Source: Microbulbifer rhizosphaerae (GTDB taxonomy: Bacteria > Pseudomonadota > Gammaproteobacteria > Pseudomonadales > Cellvibrionaceae). Taken from it: a stretch of DNA of 64,000 bases. The notes below the pieces were generated by a model. It was given only the letters and a program-made list of their open reading frames with translations, ran no database searches and was not told the DNA's origin. Shown here in pieces: positions 54,101 to 63,790 of this stretch (positions within the stretch are counted from its first letter, which is position 1; each line of letters begins with the position of its first letter). A program made the position numbers and the translations under genes. The stretch is from positions 37,873-101,872 of the forward strand of contig NZ_JACHWZ010000019.1 of the NCBI RefSeq assembly GCF_014191725.1, given 5' to 3'.

Positions 54101-55056
54101 TGAACAACCCAACGGGAAATTTTTCAAACGATACCGGCGAATTGGTGGCGGTGGACTGGGGCACCAGCAGCTTCCGCCTCTCCCTCCTCAACGGCGAAGG
54201 GCGATTACTGGAACAGCGGGTTTCCGGCCGCGGCGTGGGGCAGATGCGCCGGGAAGAACTTCTGCCCTTTCTGCTCGGGGAAATTGCCAAATTGCCGGGC
54301 CGGGCACGGGCACTGCCTGTCATTCTCTGCGGAATGGCCGGGTCCAACATCGGTCTGCAGAATGTGCCCTACCAGCCGTGTCCGGTGGACCCGCAGCAAC
54401 TGGCCGCCTCCCTGGCCCCGCTGGGAGAAGCGGACCTCAATGCCTGCATAGTTCCCGGCCTCAGCACACGTACCGTCGGCGGCGAACTGGAAGTGATGCG
54501 CGGCGAGGAAACACAGATTGTCGGCTGGCTGGCGCAGGCCTCGGAAGAGGAGCGCCGGTCGAGCTGGCTGTGTCTGCCAGGCACCCATGCAAAGTGGGTG
54601 AACATTGACAAGGGCGAAGTACAGCAATTCAGCACCGCAATCACCGGGGAACTCTACGCACTGCTCAGCAACCACAGCGTGCTGGTGCAGGGCGACCAGA
54701 AGTTCTCCCGCGAGGCATTCGATTCGGGAGTCGCCGCCAGTGACGAAAACCCCGACCTCGCTTTCAATCTCTTCTCTGCGCGAACCCGCGTGCTCGACCA
54801 GCGGCTGCCACCTTCCGAAGGTGCGGCCTATTTGTCAGGCCTGCTGATCGGCAGCGAGATCCGCGCGCGCCTCGACCTGGCATCCGCTGCCCCCGGCGCG
54901 GATTCGACGGTCCACCTGATCGGCGACCTGCACATCACCGAACTCTACCAGCGGGCCCTCGCCCACCAGGGTATAGGCAGTCGCCAATACGAGGGCGCGG
55001 ACCTGGCGCTGAACGGTCTGCGGCAACTCTATCAACAGAGCAGAAAACATGACTGA
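54100..55056 (+). CDS. dgoK: 2-dehydro-3-deoxygalactonokinase
   Basis: A 318-residue cytoplasmic kinase that phosphorylates 2-keto-3-deoxy-galactonate at C6 using ATP. Family features are LVAVDWGTSSFRLSLLN (ATP-binding start), ILCGMAGSNIGLQNVPY, CIVPGLSTRT, MRGEETQIVGWL, LPGTHAKWV and FSTAITGELYALLSNHSVL. The ATG at 54100 overlaps the dehydratase stop by one base (TGATG); the open frame further upstream lies inside that gene and is not used. The end overlaps dgoA by 8 nt. Confidence 0.94.
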   Translation: MNNPTGNFSNDTGELVAVDWGTSSFRLSLLNGEGRLLEQRVSGRGVGQMRREELLPFLLGEIAKLPGRARALPVILCGMAGSNIGLQNVPYQPCPVDPQQLAASLAPLGEADLNACIVPGLSTRTVGGELEVMRGEETQIVGWLAQASEEERRSSWLCLPGTHAKWVNIDKGEVQQFSTAITGELYALLSNHSVLVQGDQKFSREAFDSGVAASDENPDLAFNLFSARTRVLDQRLPPSEGAAYLSGLLIGSEIRARLDLASAAPGADSTVHLIGDLHITELYQRALAHQGIGSRQYEGADLALNGLRQLYQQSRKHD

Positions 55057-55693
55057 ACAACCGATCGTGGCAACGGGGGCGCCGCACCTGCCGATGGTGG
55101 CCATCCTGCGCGGCATCACCACCGCGGAAATAGTCCCTGTCGCCGAGGCGATTTACCAGGCGGGCTTCCGCTATATCGAAGTTCCACTCAATTCGCCGGA
55201 CCCGCTGGACACCATCGCCAAACTGGTGGAGCACTTCGGCGATCGCGCCTGCTGTGGTGCGGGCACGGTGACCACTGAGCGGCAGGCGGAGGAAGTGGCC
55301 GCGACAGGTGCGCGCCTGATTGTTTCGCCGAACTGCAATCCGCGGGTGATCCGCCGCAGTCTCGAGCAGGGAATGACCGTTATGCCCGGCATCCAAACTC
55401 CCACCGAAGCCTTCGCCGCCATAGAGGCGGGTGCAGAATATTTGAAACTCTTTCCCGCCGCCCACCTGGGGCCGGAATACGTAAAACATCTCAAGGCGGT
55501 GCTGCCGCCGGAAATCCGTCTGCTCGCGGTCGGCGGGGTGCATCTGGACAATATGGCGGACTTCCTCCGCGCGGGCGTCCACGGCTTTGGCATCGGTGGA
55601 GATCTCTATAAGCCGGGACGAACGGTGGAGGAGGTGGCGGAATTGGCGGAATTGGCGGAACGCTATATCCGAAAATTTTTAGAATTCAAATAG
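55049..55693 (+). CDS. dgoA: 2-dehydro-3-deoxy-6-phosphogalactonate aldolase
   Basis: A 214-residue class I aldolase splitting KDPGal into pyruvate and glyceraldehyde-3-phosphate. The Schiff-base Lys is in EYLKLFPAAHLGPEY (Lys133) and the catalytic Glu in RYIEVPLNSPDPL (Glu44). The phosphate loop is LLAVGGVHLDN and GFGIGGDLYKPG. It is the third gene of the dehydratase-dgoK-dgoA operon. The choice of galactonate over gluconate rests on the neighbouring dgoK and the LNSPDPL segment typical of DgoA. Confidence 0.93.
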   Translation: MTEQPIVATGAPHLPMVAILRGITTAEIVPVAEAIYQAGFRYIEVPLNSPDPLDTIAKLVEHFGDRACCGAGTVTTERQAEEVAATGARLIVSPNCNPRVIRRSLEQGMTVMPGIQTPTEAFAAIEAGAEYLKLFPAAHLGPEYVKHLKAVLPPEIRLLAVGGVHLDNMADFLRAGVHGFGIGGDLYKPGRTVEEVAELAELAERYIRKFLEFK

Positions 55694-55696
55694 AAC

Positions 55697-55786
55697 CGTA
55701 GGATGGGCAAAAGACCGCGAAGCGGTCGTGCCCATTACCCGGCGCCAATTGATGGGCACGTCGCTACGCTCCTTTGCCCATCCTGC
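55697..55786. repeat. REP-like palindromic repeat
   Basis: CGTAGGATGGGCAAA at the left and TTTGCCCATCCTGCG at the right form inverted ends. Inside are GTGCCCAT...ATGGGCAC and a small GACCGC/GCGGTC hairpin. The sequence is of the kind scattered between genes in many proteobacteria. It separates dgoA from the symporter gene and may act as an mRNA-end structure. Confidence 0.7.
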
Positions 55787-55838
55787 GCCTGACTGAACAA
55801 ATAATAGATAGAGCAATTACATAATAACGAGGTTAATC

Positions 55839-57395
55839 ATGGCGATGACGAGTCTGGACTTGGCGGTATTCGCCGGCTACTGTATTCTGCTTCTGGGCTT
55901 CGCCTGGTGGATATCCCGGGAGAAGGCCGGCCACCAACGCAACACTTCCGACTATTTTCTGGCGAGCAATGCGCTGCCCTGGTGGGCCGTAGGCACTTCA
56001 CTGATCGCTTCGAACATTTCCGCCGAGCAGATCATCGGCATGACCGGTTCGGGTTACGCCATCGGCCTCGCCATCGCCTCCTACGAGTGGATGGCGGCCA
56101 TCACGCTGATTATTATCGGTAAGTATTTCCTGCCCACCTTCCTGGAAAAGAAAATCTATACCATGCCCCAGTTCCTGGAGCAGCGCTTCGATCACCGGGT
56201 GCAACTGGTAATGGCTTTCTTCTGGCTCGCCGTCTATACCTTCGTCAATCTCACCGCGGTGCTCTACCTGGGCGCGCTGGCGATCAAGACGATCACCGGT
56301 GTGGAGATGTTCTACGGCATGCTGTTCCTGGCCGTTTTTTCCGCCGCCTACTCCCTTTACGGCGGCCTCAGGGCGGTGGCATTTACCGATATCATCCAGG
56401 TGACGCTGCTGGTGTTCGGTGGCCTGATGGTCAGCTACCTGGCCCTGAATACCATTGCCGATGGCCAGGGGGTGTTCACCGGTTTCGGTATATTGTTGGA
56501 ACGGGTACCGCAGAGTTTCGACATGATTCTCTCCCCGGAGCACAAAGATTATGTCAGCCTGCCGGGAATCTCCGTACTGATCGGTGGCCTTTGGGTGATG
56601 AACCTGTCCTACTGGGGCTTCAACCAGTACATCACGCAGCGGACGCTGGCCGCGAAAAGCCTCCGCGAGGCGCAAAAGGGCATAGCCCTGGCCGCCTTCC
56701 TCAAACTGCTGATGCCGATACTGGTGGTACTGCCGGGCATCGCCGCGCTGGTACTGGTGCCAAACCTGGAGAAGCCCGACCAGGCATATCCGGAAATGAT
56801 GAAGCTGGTTCCGGCCGGACTGCTGGGGCTTACCTTCGCCGCGCTGGTCGCCGCCATCGCCTCTTCCCTGAGTTCCATGGCCAACAGCGTGTCCACCATT
56901 TTCACCATGGATATCTACCGCCAGTTGGCCGGGACCCAGCGTGGTGAAAAACACCTGGTGCTGGTCGGCCGCACCGCCGCGCTGACCGCGATGGTGGTGG
57001 CGATGGTGATCGCCGAGCCACTGCTCGGCAAGCTCGACCAGGCTTTCCAGTACATCCAGGAATTCACCGGCTTCTTTACCCCCGGCGTGGTGGCCATTTT
57101 CCTGCTCGGATTTTTCTATAAAAGGGCCAACGCCACGTCGGCGCTGGTTGCGGGTATCGGTTCCGTGGTGCTGTCGGCACTGGCTCGTATCTTCTGGCCG
57201 GAACTGCCATTTATGGACCGGGTGGGGCTGATATTCGTCGCCTGCCTGCTGCTCGGCATGCTGGTGGCGGGAAAAGAGAAAAATCCCAAAGCCATCGAAA
57301 CAGGCTCGGTGGACTACTCCACCAGCAGCGGCTTCAACCTTTCCGCATTGTGCATCAGTCTTATCCTCGTCGCCCTCTACTACACCTGGTGGTAA
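55839..57395 (+). CDS. SSS-family sodium/sugar symporter (vSGLT-like)
   Basis: A 518-residue inner-membrane protein with about 14 helices. SSS hallmarks are present: LASNALPWWAVGTSLIASNISAEQIIG, YSLYGGLRAVAFTDIIQ (helix 5/6 signature), YWGFNQYITQRTLAAKS and FAALVAAIASSLSSMANSVSTIFTMDIYR (the Na+ site Ser pair in helix 8). It resembles the galactose carrier of Vibrio. In context it imports galactose or a related monosaccharide for the adjacent degradation genes. ACGAGG lies upstream of ATG 55839. It ends at a strong terminator. Confidence 0.93.
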   Translation: MAMTSLDLAVFAGYCILLLGFAWWISREKAGHQRNTSDYFLASNALPWWAVGTSLIASNISAEQIIGMTGSGYAIGLAIASYEWMAAITLIIIGKYFLPTFLEKKIYTMPQFLEQRFDHRVQLVMAFFWLAVYTFVNLTAVLYLGALAIKTITGVEMFYGMLFLAVFSAAYSLYGGLRAVAFTDIIQVTLLVFGGLMVSYLALNTIADGQGVFTGFGILLERVPQSFDMILSPEHKDYVSLPGISVLIGGLWVMNLSYWGFNQYITQRTLAAKSLREAQKGIALAAFLKLLMPILVVLPGIAALVLVPNLEKPDQAYPEMMKLVPAGLLGLTFAALVAAIASSLSSMANSVSTIFTMDIYRQLAGTQRGEKHLVLVGRTAALTAMVVAMVIAEPLLGKLDQAFQYIQEFTGFFTPGVVAIFLLGFFYKRANATSALVAGIGSVVLSALARIFWPELPFMDRVGLIFVACLLLGMLVAGKEKNPKAIETGSVDYSTSSGFNLSALCISLILVALYYTWW

Positions 57396-57435
57396 GGGCC
57401 ACGGGAAAACCCCCATCGCTGTAAGCGCATCTTTC

Positions 57436-57462
57436 AGCCCCTGCCAGCAGGGGCTTTTTTTT
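57436..57462 (+). terminator. Intrinsic terminator after the symporter
   Basis: 8-bp stem AGCCCCTG/CAGGGGCT with a CCAG loop followed by eight Ts. It marks the end of the galactan locus. Confidence 0.92.
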
Positions 57463-57491
57463 GCCCAGAGTAAACGGGGGAGCCGCCCTTA

Positions 57492-57677
57492 GAGCCTGTT
57501 CATAATCTCCTGATGAAGTTGGCAGACCGGGTGGGATGGCCCTTTGCGGGACCGTATGAGGCAGGGATGCCGATTACGAGCGTACAGGGATGTATTAAAG
57601 GGGGGCGCCCAGCCCGTGTCCCGCAAAGGGTCATCCCACCCGGTCCCGCTGAGAAGTGCAAGATTATGAACAGGCTC
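57492..57677. mobile_element. MITE-like element, type B (186 bp, TTA target duplication)
   Basis: Perfect 17-bp ends GAGCCTGTTCATAATCT, flanked by TTA at 57489-57491 and 57678-57680. Inner arms GACCGGGTGGGATG and CATCCCACCCGGTC and a CCCTTTGCGGGAC arm surround the core GAGCGTACAGGGATGTATTA. Ends, core and TNA duplication match the element at 17480-17660. The right-hand TTA is also the marC stop codon. Confidence 0.82.
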
Positions 57678-58316
57678 TTACAGACCTCCCTGCTGAAGCA
57701 GAAACAGCCACCGCTCCACTCCTTTCAAAATCATATCCACCGCAAAGGAACCGGTGAAAAGCGCGGTGATGCGTCCGGCGATTTCCACGTAACGCTCCAC
57801 GTAGCGCTCATGGCGGGTCTGCACCCAGTCGTGGAGAAATTTCAGCAGGATCATGGAAATGGCAGCGACGACTATGGCCAGTGTTATGGCGAGGGAGGCA
57901 GCGGGAGCGCCGACACGGCTGCCGGCGATCACCGAGGCGCTGATAGTGCCCGGACCGACGATAAACGGCATGGCGATGGCCCCGGCCACTTCGCGGGACT
58001 GCGTACTCATGACATCCACCGGCGGGCCCATGCCCAGGATCAGGCGGGTTCCGATAATCAGGAAAGTCATTCCGCCAAAGATCATAAAGGCCAGGAAGCG
58101 CACCTGGAACAGATTGTCGAAAATTCGCTCGCCGAACCAGGCGAACAGCAGGAAAACCAACAGGCTGATCAGGAAAGCGCGCACGATCAGCCGGGTGAAA
58201 AGCCTGAGCTCCACCCGCTTGACCAGATCCAGCAGGTAGATGCTCATAATGAACGGGTTCAGCAGCACCAGGAGCAACAGAAAGGAGTTGGCAAACTGAT
58301 CCCAATCCAGATCCAT
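57678..58316 (-). CDS. MarC family integral membrane protein
   Basis: A 212-residue protein with six hydrophobic segments and the MarC/NAAT pattern: LLLVLLNPFIMSIYLLDL, FGGMTFLIIGTRLILG, and AIAMPFIVGPGTISASVI near the middle. Despite the name the family is not a proven drug pump; its transport role is unclear. The ATG overlaps the slipin stop by one base (TAATG), so it is the last gene of the NfeD-slipin-MarC unit. Its stop is the target duplication of the adjacent MITE. Confidence 0.88.
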   Translation of the reverse strand: MDLDWDQFANSFLLLLVLLNPFIMSIYLLDLVKRVELRLFTRLIVRAFLISLLVFLLFAWFGERIFDNLFQVRFLAFMIFGGMTFLIIGTRLILGMGPPVDVMSTQSREVAGAIAMPFIVGPGTISASVIAGSRVGAPAASLAITLAIVVAAISMILLKFLHDWVQTRHERYVERYVEIAGRITALFTGSFAVDMILKGVERWLFLLQQGGL

Positions 58317-59071
58317 TATTTTCCTTCGGCCTGTTTGAGCAGCGGCCGGATCAGGTCCAGCGGCAGCGGGAATATGATGGTGGAGTTCTTTTCCCCGGCC
58401 ACGTCGATCAGTGTCTGCATATAGCGCAGGGTGATGGCGTTGGGGTTCTTGGACAGCTCTTCCGCGGCTTCGGTGAGCTTCATCGCCGCCTGTGCCTCAC
58501 CCTCCGCGTGGATCACCTTGGCGCGGCGGGAACGCTCCGCCTCCGCCTGGCGGGCGATGGCCCGGATCATGCTCTCATCCAGGTCGATATGCTTGATTTC
58601 CACATTGGTGACCTTCACACCCCAGGCGTCGGTCTGCTCATCGAGAATCTTCTGGATATCGATATTGAGCTTGTCCCGCTCCGAGAGCATCTCGTCCAAC
58701 TCGTGCTTGCCCAGCACCGAACGCAAGGTAGTCTGCGACAGCTGGCTGACCGCTTCGTGGTACTGCTCCACATTGATGATCGCCGACTGCGGGTCCACCA
58801 CCCGGTAGTAGACCACCGCATTGACCTTCACCGAGACGTTGTCGCGGCTGATCACATCCTGGGTGGGCACATCCATCACCACCACGCGCAGGTCCACCCG
58901 CTCCATGGTCTGGATCACCGGGATGATAATGATCAGCCCCGGCCCCTTCACCGCCTGGAAGCGGCCGAGAAAAAACACCACCGCGCGCTCGTACTCGCGC
59001 ATGATGCGGATGGCGTACATCACCAGCAGTACGACCGCCGCGATCAACAATCCGATAAAGTAGCTGAACAT
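58316..59071 (-). CDS. Slipin (SPFH/band-7 stomatin-like protein)
   Basis: A 251-residue protein with an N-terminal membrane hairpin or helix ([20 protein letters not shown]), the band-7 domain ([28 protein letters not shown]-like [18 protein letters not shown]) and a C-terminal coiled coil rich in Ala, Glu and Arg ([21 protein letters not shown]). It forms membrane-associated oligomers and works with the NfeD protein encoded 2 nt upstream; the pair is a conserved stomatin operon involved in membrane quality control. Confidence 0.93.
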   Translation of the reverse strand: MFSYFIGLLIAAVVLLVMYAIRIMREYERAVVFFLGRFQAVKGPGLIIIIPVIQTMERVDLRVVVMDVPTQDVISRDNVSVKVNAVVYYRVVDPQSAIINVEQYHEAVSQLSQTTLRSVLGKHELDEMLSERDKLNIDIQKILDEQTDAWGVKVTNVEIKHIDLDESMIRAIARQAEAERSRRAKVIHAEGEAQAAMKLTEAAEELSKNPNAITLRYMQTLIDVAGEKNSTIIFPLPLDLIRPLLKQAEGK

Positions 59072-59073
59072 CG

Positions 59074-60513
59074 TTATTCTCCTTTCTCCGGTTCCACCGT
59101 CAAAGTCAGACCCTTTTGTGCCACCACCGTAACCCGCTGTCCGAGCTGCAGCGGCTGGTCACAGCGGGCGCGCCAGATCTCTCCATTCAAATGCACCAGC
59201 ACTATGTCTTCCTGCAATGAAGTCACCACCGCGCTGCGCCCCACCAGGGCCTGGTCGGAGGGAATACGCGGTTTGCGAAAGCTGCGCCCCACCGCCATCA
59301 GCAGCCCCAACATTGCCAGCCCGCTGACCCCGGCGATAGCACCGATCAACTGGCGCGACACCCGCATACCGGGCACATCGGTGTCGATCAGCATCACCGA
59401 ACCGATCACCAGCGCGATTACGCCACCGATCCCAAGGGCGCCGAAACTGGGCATGAATACTTCCGCCACGATCAGCAGCGCGCCGAGGATAATCAGCGCC
59501 AGCCCCGCGTAGTTGATCGGCAGCACCTGCAGCGCGTAGAAAGCCAGCAACAGGCAGATAAGCCCGACGATGCCGGGCACCAGGGCGCCGGGGTTGTAGC
59601 CTTCGAAGATCAGGCCGTAGATACCGATCAACAACAGAATATAGGCCACCTGGGGATTGGTGATCAGCGCCAGCAGTTTGTTGCGCCAGTCCGGCTCGTA
59701 GCTCTGCCGCGGCAGCTCGGCAATATTGTCGGGGATGGTAAATTCGCCGCTGTCCAGCACCACCTTGCGCCCGGCGGCCTGCCGCAGCAGGTCGCCCTGG
59801 TCCTTGGCCACTATGTCGATCACATTCATCTCCAGCGCCTCGCCGGCGGTGAGGGTGGCCGCCTCGCGCACCGCCTTTTCCGCCCAATCGGCGTTGCGCC
59901 CGTGGCGATTGGCGAGGCCGCGAATAAAGGCGACCGCATCGTTGGTGACCTTGCGCTCCATGGCATCGCCGGAGGGCTGAGGCTTTTCCTCCCCCTCCTT
60001 GCCTTCCTCCTCCGCGCCCCCGCCCTTTTGCGGGCTTTCGCCGGGCGGCTGTTGCCCCGGCGCACCCCCCATCTGCACCGGGGTGGCGGCGCCCAGGGTG
60101 GTGGACGGGGTCATGGCGGCGATCTGGCTGGCGTAGAGGATATAGGTGCCGGCACTGGCGGCGCGGGCGCCGGCGGGATGGACATAGGTGGCGACGGGAA
60201 TACTGGAAGCGAGAATATGCTTGATGATGTCGCGGGTGGCGGCATCCAGGCCGCCGGGGGTGTCCATGGTGATCACGAACAGCTGGGCACCGTCCTCCTC
60301 CGCCTCTTCCATGGCACGCACCAGATAGTCGGTGGTGGCGGGGCCTATGGGGCCGTCGATGGAGAACTCCGCCACGTGGGGGCCGTCCACCTTCGCCCTG
60401 CCTTCCGGCGTCTCCTGGGCAACAGCGCAGACCGACAGCAGTAGGCTGTTCAGCAACAGCAGGGCCGCCCCCAGCCACGAGGCCGATCGACATCCCAGTA
60501 ACCCCTTCGACAT
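59074..60513 (-). CDS. NfeD family membrane-bound serine protease
   Basis: A 479-residue long-type NfeD with a signal peptide ([23 protein letters not shown]...). A ClpP-like protease domain follows (about 45-290: [14 protein letters not shown], the catalytic Ser in [23 protein letters not shown]). An acidic Gly/Glu/Pro linker inserts into it ([19 protein letters not shown]). Four to five membrane helices (about 310-420) and a C-terminal OB-like domain follow ([12 protein letters not shown] to [13 protein letters not shown]). ATG 60513 was chosen because it begins the signal peptide; the frame is open far upstream. First gene of the NfeD-slipin-MarC operon. Confidence 0.92.
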   Translation of the reverse strand: MSKGLLGCRSASWLGAALLLLNSLLLSVCAVAQETPEGRAKVDGPHVAEFSIDGPIGPATTDYLVRAMEEAEEDGAQLFVITMDTPGGLDAATRDIIKHILASSIPVATYVHPAGARAASAGTYILYASQIAAMTPSTTLGAATPVQMGGAPGQQPPGESPQKGGGAEEEGKEGEEKPQPSGDAMERKVTNDAVAFIRGLANRHGRNADWAEKAVREAATLTAGEALEMNVIDIVAKDQGDLLRQAAGRKVVLDSGEFTIPDNIAELPRQSYEPDWRNKLLALITNPQVAYILLLIGIYGLIFEGYNPGALVPGIVGLICLLLAFYALQVLPINYAGLALIILGALLIVAEVFMPSFGALGIGGVIALVIGSVMLIDTDVPGMRVSRQLIGAIAGVSGLAMLGLLMAVGRSFRKPRIPSDQALVGRSAVVTSLQEDIVLVHLNGEIWRARCDQPLQLGQRVTVVAQKGLTLTVEPEKGE

Positions 60514-60726
60514 GGCACCAATCCCGATGCAAAGTGAGTGGCAGTACTCGCAGGTTAACAGAAAACACCCCGCTTGCCAGAGAGGTACCCGATATACCCA
60601 ATCCCTGACTTGGGTCACAAAAGCGCAATGGAGGCTATTTGTTAACCAACCTGTCTGTGCTAAGTTCCGGGCCAGTTGCTCAGGGATGGGAGCGAAATAG
60701 CAACGATTGATGACCCTGAGCCTTCT

Positions 60727-62733
60727 ATGAAACGCCAACTTACCCACCCGACCGCCGGTATCCGCTGCCTGCAGCCGTTTTTCCTGTTCCTGCTGATCGC
60801 CCTGGCACTCCTCTCCATCGCCCGCCTGGGTCTTATCACCTGGCAGTGGCCGCGGGTGGGTGAACAGGGCATTACCGGCTTTCTGCTGCTGCAGGGATTG
60901 CGCTTCGATATTGTCGCCTGTTCGCTGCTGTTGCTGCTGCCGGCGCTGGCCACACCGCTGCTGGCGCTGCGCCCGCGCAGTAACGCCCTCTGGCAGAAGC
61001 TGCTGACCATCTACCTGAGCGCCTGCTTCGGCTTTCTGCTGTATATGGAGATGGCCACACCGTCGTTTATCGACCAGTACGACCTGCGCCCGAACATCCT
61101 ATTCGTGGAATACCTGCGCTATCCGCGGGAAGTGGCGTCGATGCTGTGGAAAGCTTACAAGCTGCCGATCCTGCTGGCCGCGGTGGTCATGCCCCTGGCG
61201 GTGACCCTGGTCTACCGCTCTCTCCGCCGCGTGCGGAGCGACAGCACCACCAGTCCGCTCTCGGTCCTGTGGATGCTGCCGCTGGTGCTGGTAGTCGGTG
61301 CCCTGGGTGTTCGCTCCACCCTGGACCACCGCCCGGTCAACCCCAGCATCGTCGCCGTATCCGAGGACCTGATGGTCAACGACCTGGCCCTGAACTCCAC
61401 CTACAGCCTGCTGTACGCCATCTACGAGGCGCGCCGGGACGAGAAGGGCAAGGCAGTGTATGGGGAAATGCCACGGGAACAGGTAGTGCGGCTGGTACGA
61501 GAGAATATGCGGCTGCCCGCAGACAGCTTCACCAGCGACCAATTACCCACCCTGCACCGACAGCAGCCGCTGAAACAAAGGGACAAACCCCTCAATCTGG
61601 TGATCATCCTGCAGGAGAGCATGGGCGCGCAGTTCGTGGGTGCCCTGGGCGGCCGGCCCCTCACCCCCGAACTGGATGCGCTGGCGGACGAGGGCATCTG
61701 GTTTGAAAACCTCTACGCCACCGGCACCCGCTCGGTGCGCGGTATCGAAGCGGTGATCACCGGCTTCACCCCTACCCCGGCGCGCAGCGTGGTCAAGTTG
61801 GGGCGCTCGCAACGCGACTTCTTCACCATCGCGGAGCTGCTGTCCAAGCGGGGCTACGACACCAGCTTTATCTACGGTGGCGAATCCCATTTCGACAATA
61901 TGGCACGCTTCTTCGTGGCCAATGGCTTCGAGCGCATCGTGGACGAAAACGACTTTGCAAACCCGGTATTCGAGGGCTCCTGGGGCGCCTCCGATGAGGA
62001 CCTGTTCGCCCGCGCCCACGAGGAATTCGAAAAACAGGGGGACAAGCCCTTCTTCAGCCTGGTATTCACCTCCTCCAACCACTCGCCGTTCGAATTCCCC
62101 GACGGCCGCATCGAACTCTACGACGCGCAGAAGGCCACGGAGAACAACACGGTCAAATACGCCGACTACGCCATGGGCGAATTTTTCCGGCGCGCGAAGC
62201 AGTCCAGTTACTGGAAAGACACCCTGTTCCTGGTGATCGCCGACCACGACGCCCGGGTGCGCGGCGCCTCCCTGGTGCCCATCGAGCACTTCCATATTCC
62301 CGGGCTGATTCTCGGCGCCGACGTCGAGCCGATGCGCTACAAGCGGGTGGCCAGCCAGATCGATATGCTGCCCACCCTGCTCTCGCTGATGGGCCTGAGT
62401 GCGGAGCACCCGGCCATCGGCCACGACCTGCTGCGCCCGGAGCTGGCGGGCACCCCGGGCCGGGCGATGATGCAGTACAACGCCACCCAGGCGTATATGG
62501 AGGGGGATAAAGTGGTGATCTTCGAGCGCGGCAAAGCGCCGTCCCAGTATCGCTACCAAAACGGCGAATTGGAGGCGGTGGAGGAAGAACAGCCGTTTGT
62601 CGACGAGGCCATGGCCCACTCCCTCTGGGGACCGCTCAGCTACAAGGAGCGGCTCTACCGCTTGCCGGCCGAGCCGCAGATAGCCGGCGGCGGCCAGCAG
62701 CAGGGGCGCCACAAGATCGAGGCGGCGAAGTAA
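60727..62733 (+). CDS. LTA synthase family membrane phosphotransferase (sulfatase fold)
   Basis: A 668-residue protein with five N-terminal membrane helices (about 15-195) and a large periplasmic sulfatase-fold domain. Active-site features are NLVIILQESMGAQF (metal Glu), the nucleophile Thr in YATGTRSVRGIEAV, FIYGGESHFDNM, FTSSNHSPFEFP and VIADHDARV. In Gram-negatives this family makes phosphoglycerol or phosphoethanolamine modifications of periplasmic glucans or lipids; the substrate here is not known. ATG 60727 was chosen as the residue just before the first helix. It is divergent from nfeD. Confidence 0.9.
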   Translation: MKRQLTHPTAGIRCLQPFFLFLLIALALLSIARLGLITWQWPRVGEQGITGFLLLQGLRFDIVACSLLLLLPALATPLLALRPRSNALWQKLLTIYLSACFGFLLYMEMATPSFIDQYDLRPNILFVEYLRYPREVASMLWKAYKLPILLAAVVMPLAVTLVYRSLRRVRSDSTTSPLSVLWMLPLVLVVGALGVRSTLDHRPVNPSIVAVSEDLMVNDLALNSTYSLLYAIYEARRDEKGKAVYGEMPREQVVRLVRENMRLPADSFTSDQLPTLHRQQPLKQRDKPLNLVIILQESMGAQFVGALGGRPLTPELDALADEGIWFENLYATGTRSVRGIEAVITGFTPTPARSVVKLGRSQRDFFTIAELLSKRGYDTSFIYGGESHFDNMARFFVANGFERIVDENDFANPVFEGSWGASDEDLFARAHEEFEKQGDKPFFSLVFTSSNHSPFEFPDGRIELYDAQKATENNTVKYADYAMGEFFRRAKQSSYWKDTLFLVIADHDARVRGASLVPIEHFHIPGLILGADVEPMRYKRVASQIDMLPTLLSLMGLSAEHPAIGHDLLRPELAGTPGRAMMQYNATQAYMEGDKVVIFERGKAPSQYRYQNGELEAVEEEQPFVDEAMAHSLWGPLSYKERLYRLPAEPQIAGGGQQQGRHKIEAAK

Positions 62734-62773
62734 GATTTATCGCCCCAGCGCGGCGCGGGCTCGGCGCTCCCAG

Positions 62774-63790
62774 CTATACGGGATTCCGGCGACTGTGCCA
62801 GCGCACCGCGTGGGCGTAATGGTCCACCTTGTCCTCCACCCCCAGCAGCAGCGCGAACAGCGCCATGCGCACCAGCAGGCCGTTGTCGGTCTGGCGGAAA
62901 ATGGCCAGGCTGGGGTGTTCGTTCAGATCGATGTCCAGCTCGTTGGCCTCGGCGCGGGAATCCCGCGGCAGGGGGTGCATGATCACCGTGTTGGGTTCCG
63001 CGTGGCGGGTGAAGATATCCCGGTTCAATCGGAAGCGGCCGCGGTAGCGGTCCGCCTCCTCCTGGGAGGCGAAGCGCTCCTCCTGGATACGTGTGGAGTA
63101 GACAATATCCACGTGGGCGATAGCGCCCTCCAGTTGGTCGGTCACAGTCACCTGGTGCCCCGCCTTGCGCAACCGATCCACGATCTCCTCCGGCATTGCC
63201 AGCTCCGGCGGCGATACCAGCGCCACCTGGACCCTGCCGAACAGGCACAGCAGCTTGCACAGGGAGTGCACCGTGCGCCCGTGCTTGAGATCGCCGATCA
63301 TCGCAATACGGAATTCGTCCAGGGAACGCCCGTGTCCCTCCAGTTCCTTGCGGATGGTGTAGAGATCCAGCAGCGCCTGGGTGGGGTGTTCGTTGGCGCC
63401 GTCGCCGCCGTTGACCACCGGCACCCGGCTGGCGGCGGCGAACTCGGCCACAGAGCCCTCCTGCGGGTGGCGCATGCAGATGACATCACTGTATCCGGAC
63501 AGCACCCGCGCGGTGTCGTAGAGGGACTCGCCCTTGGCCATGGCGCTGGCGCTGATGCCCACTGTTTCGCGCACGGTGCCGCCGAGCAGGTTGAAGGCGG
63601 CACCGAAGCTGAGGCGGGTGCGGGTGCTGGGTTCGAGAAACATATTGCCGAGGATGGCCCCCTCCAGCACCCGGGTGACCTTCTCCCGGCGCGCGTAGGG
63701 GCCCATGGCGTCCGCCACTTCGAAAACGCGGTCGATATCGACCCGTTCGAACTGGCTGACAGAGAGGATATTGGCTCCGATAAAGTCCAT
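62774..63790 (-). CDS. pyrB: Aspartate carbamoyltransferase catalytic chain
   Basis: A 338-residue enzyme of pyrimidine synthesis, joining carbamoyl phosphate and aspartate. Carbamoyl-phosphate site FLEPSTRTRLSF, the segment ANEHPTQALLDLY, AMIGDLKHGRTVHSL and the aspartate-site MHPLPRDSRAE are all intact. It is about 25 residues longer than the E. coli chain, with the extra sequence at the C-terminus (DKVDHYAHAVRWHSRRN). No pyrI or pyrC-like gene lies beside it in the window. The ATG at 63790 has GGAG upstream; earlier in-frame ATGs lack support. Confidence 0.95.
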   Translation of the reverse strand: MDFIGANILSVSQFERVDIDRVFEVADAMGPYARREKVTRVLEGAILGNMFLEPSTRTRLSFGAAFNLLGGTVRETVGISASAMAKGESLYDTARVLSGYSDVICMRHPQEGSVAEFAAASRVPVVNGGDGANEHPTQALLDLYTIRKELEGHGRSLDEFRIAMIGDLKHGRTVHSLCKLLCLFGRVQVALVSPPELAMPEEIVDRLRKAGHQVTVTDQLEGAIAHVDIVYSTRIQEERFASQEEADRYRGRFRLNRDIFTRHAEPNTVIMHPLPRDSRAEANELDIDLNEHPSLAIFRQTDNGLLVRMALFALLLGVEDKVDHYAHAVRWHSRRNPV

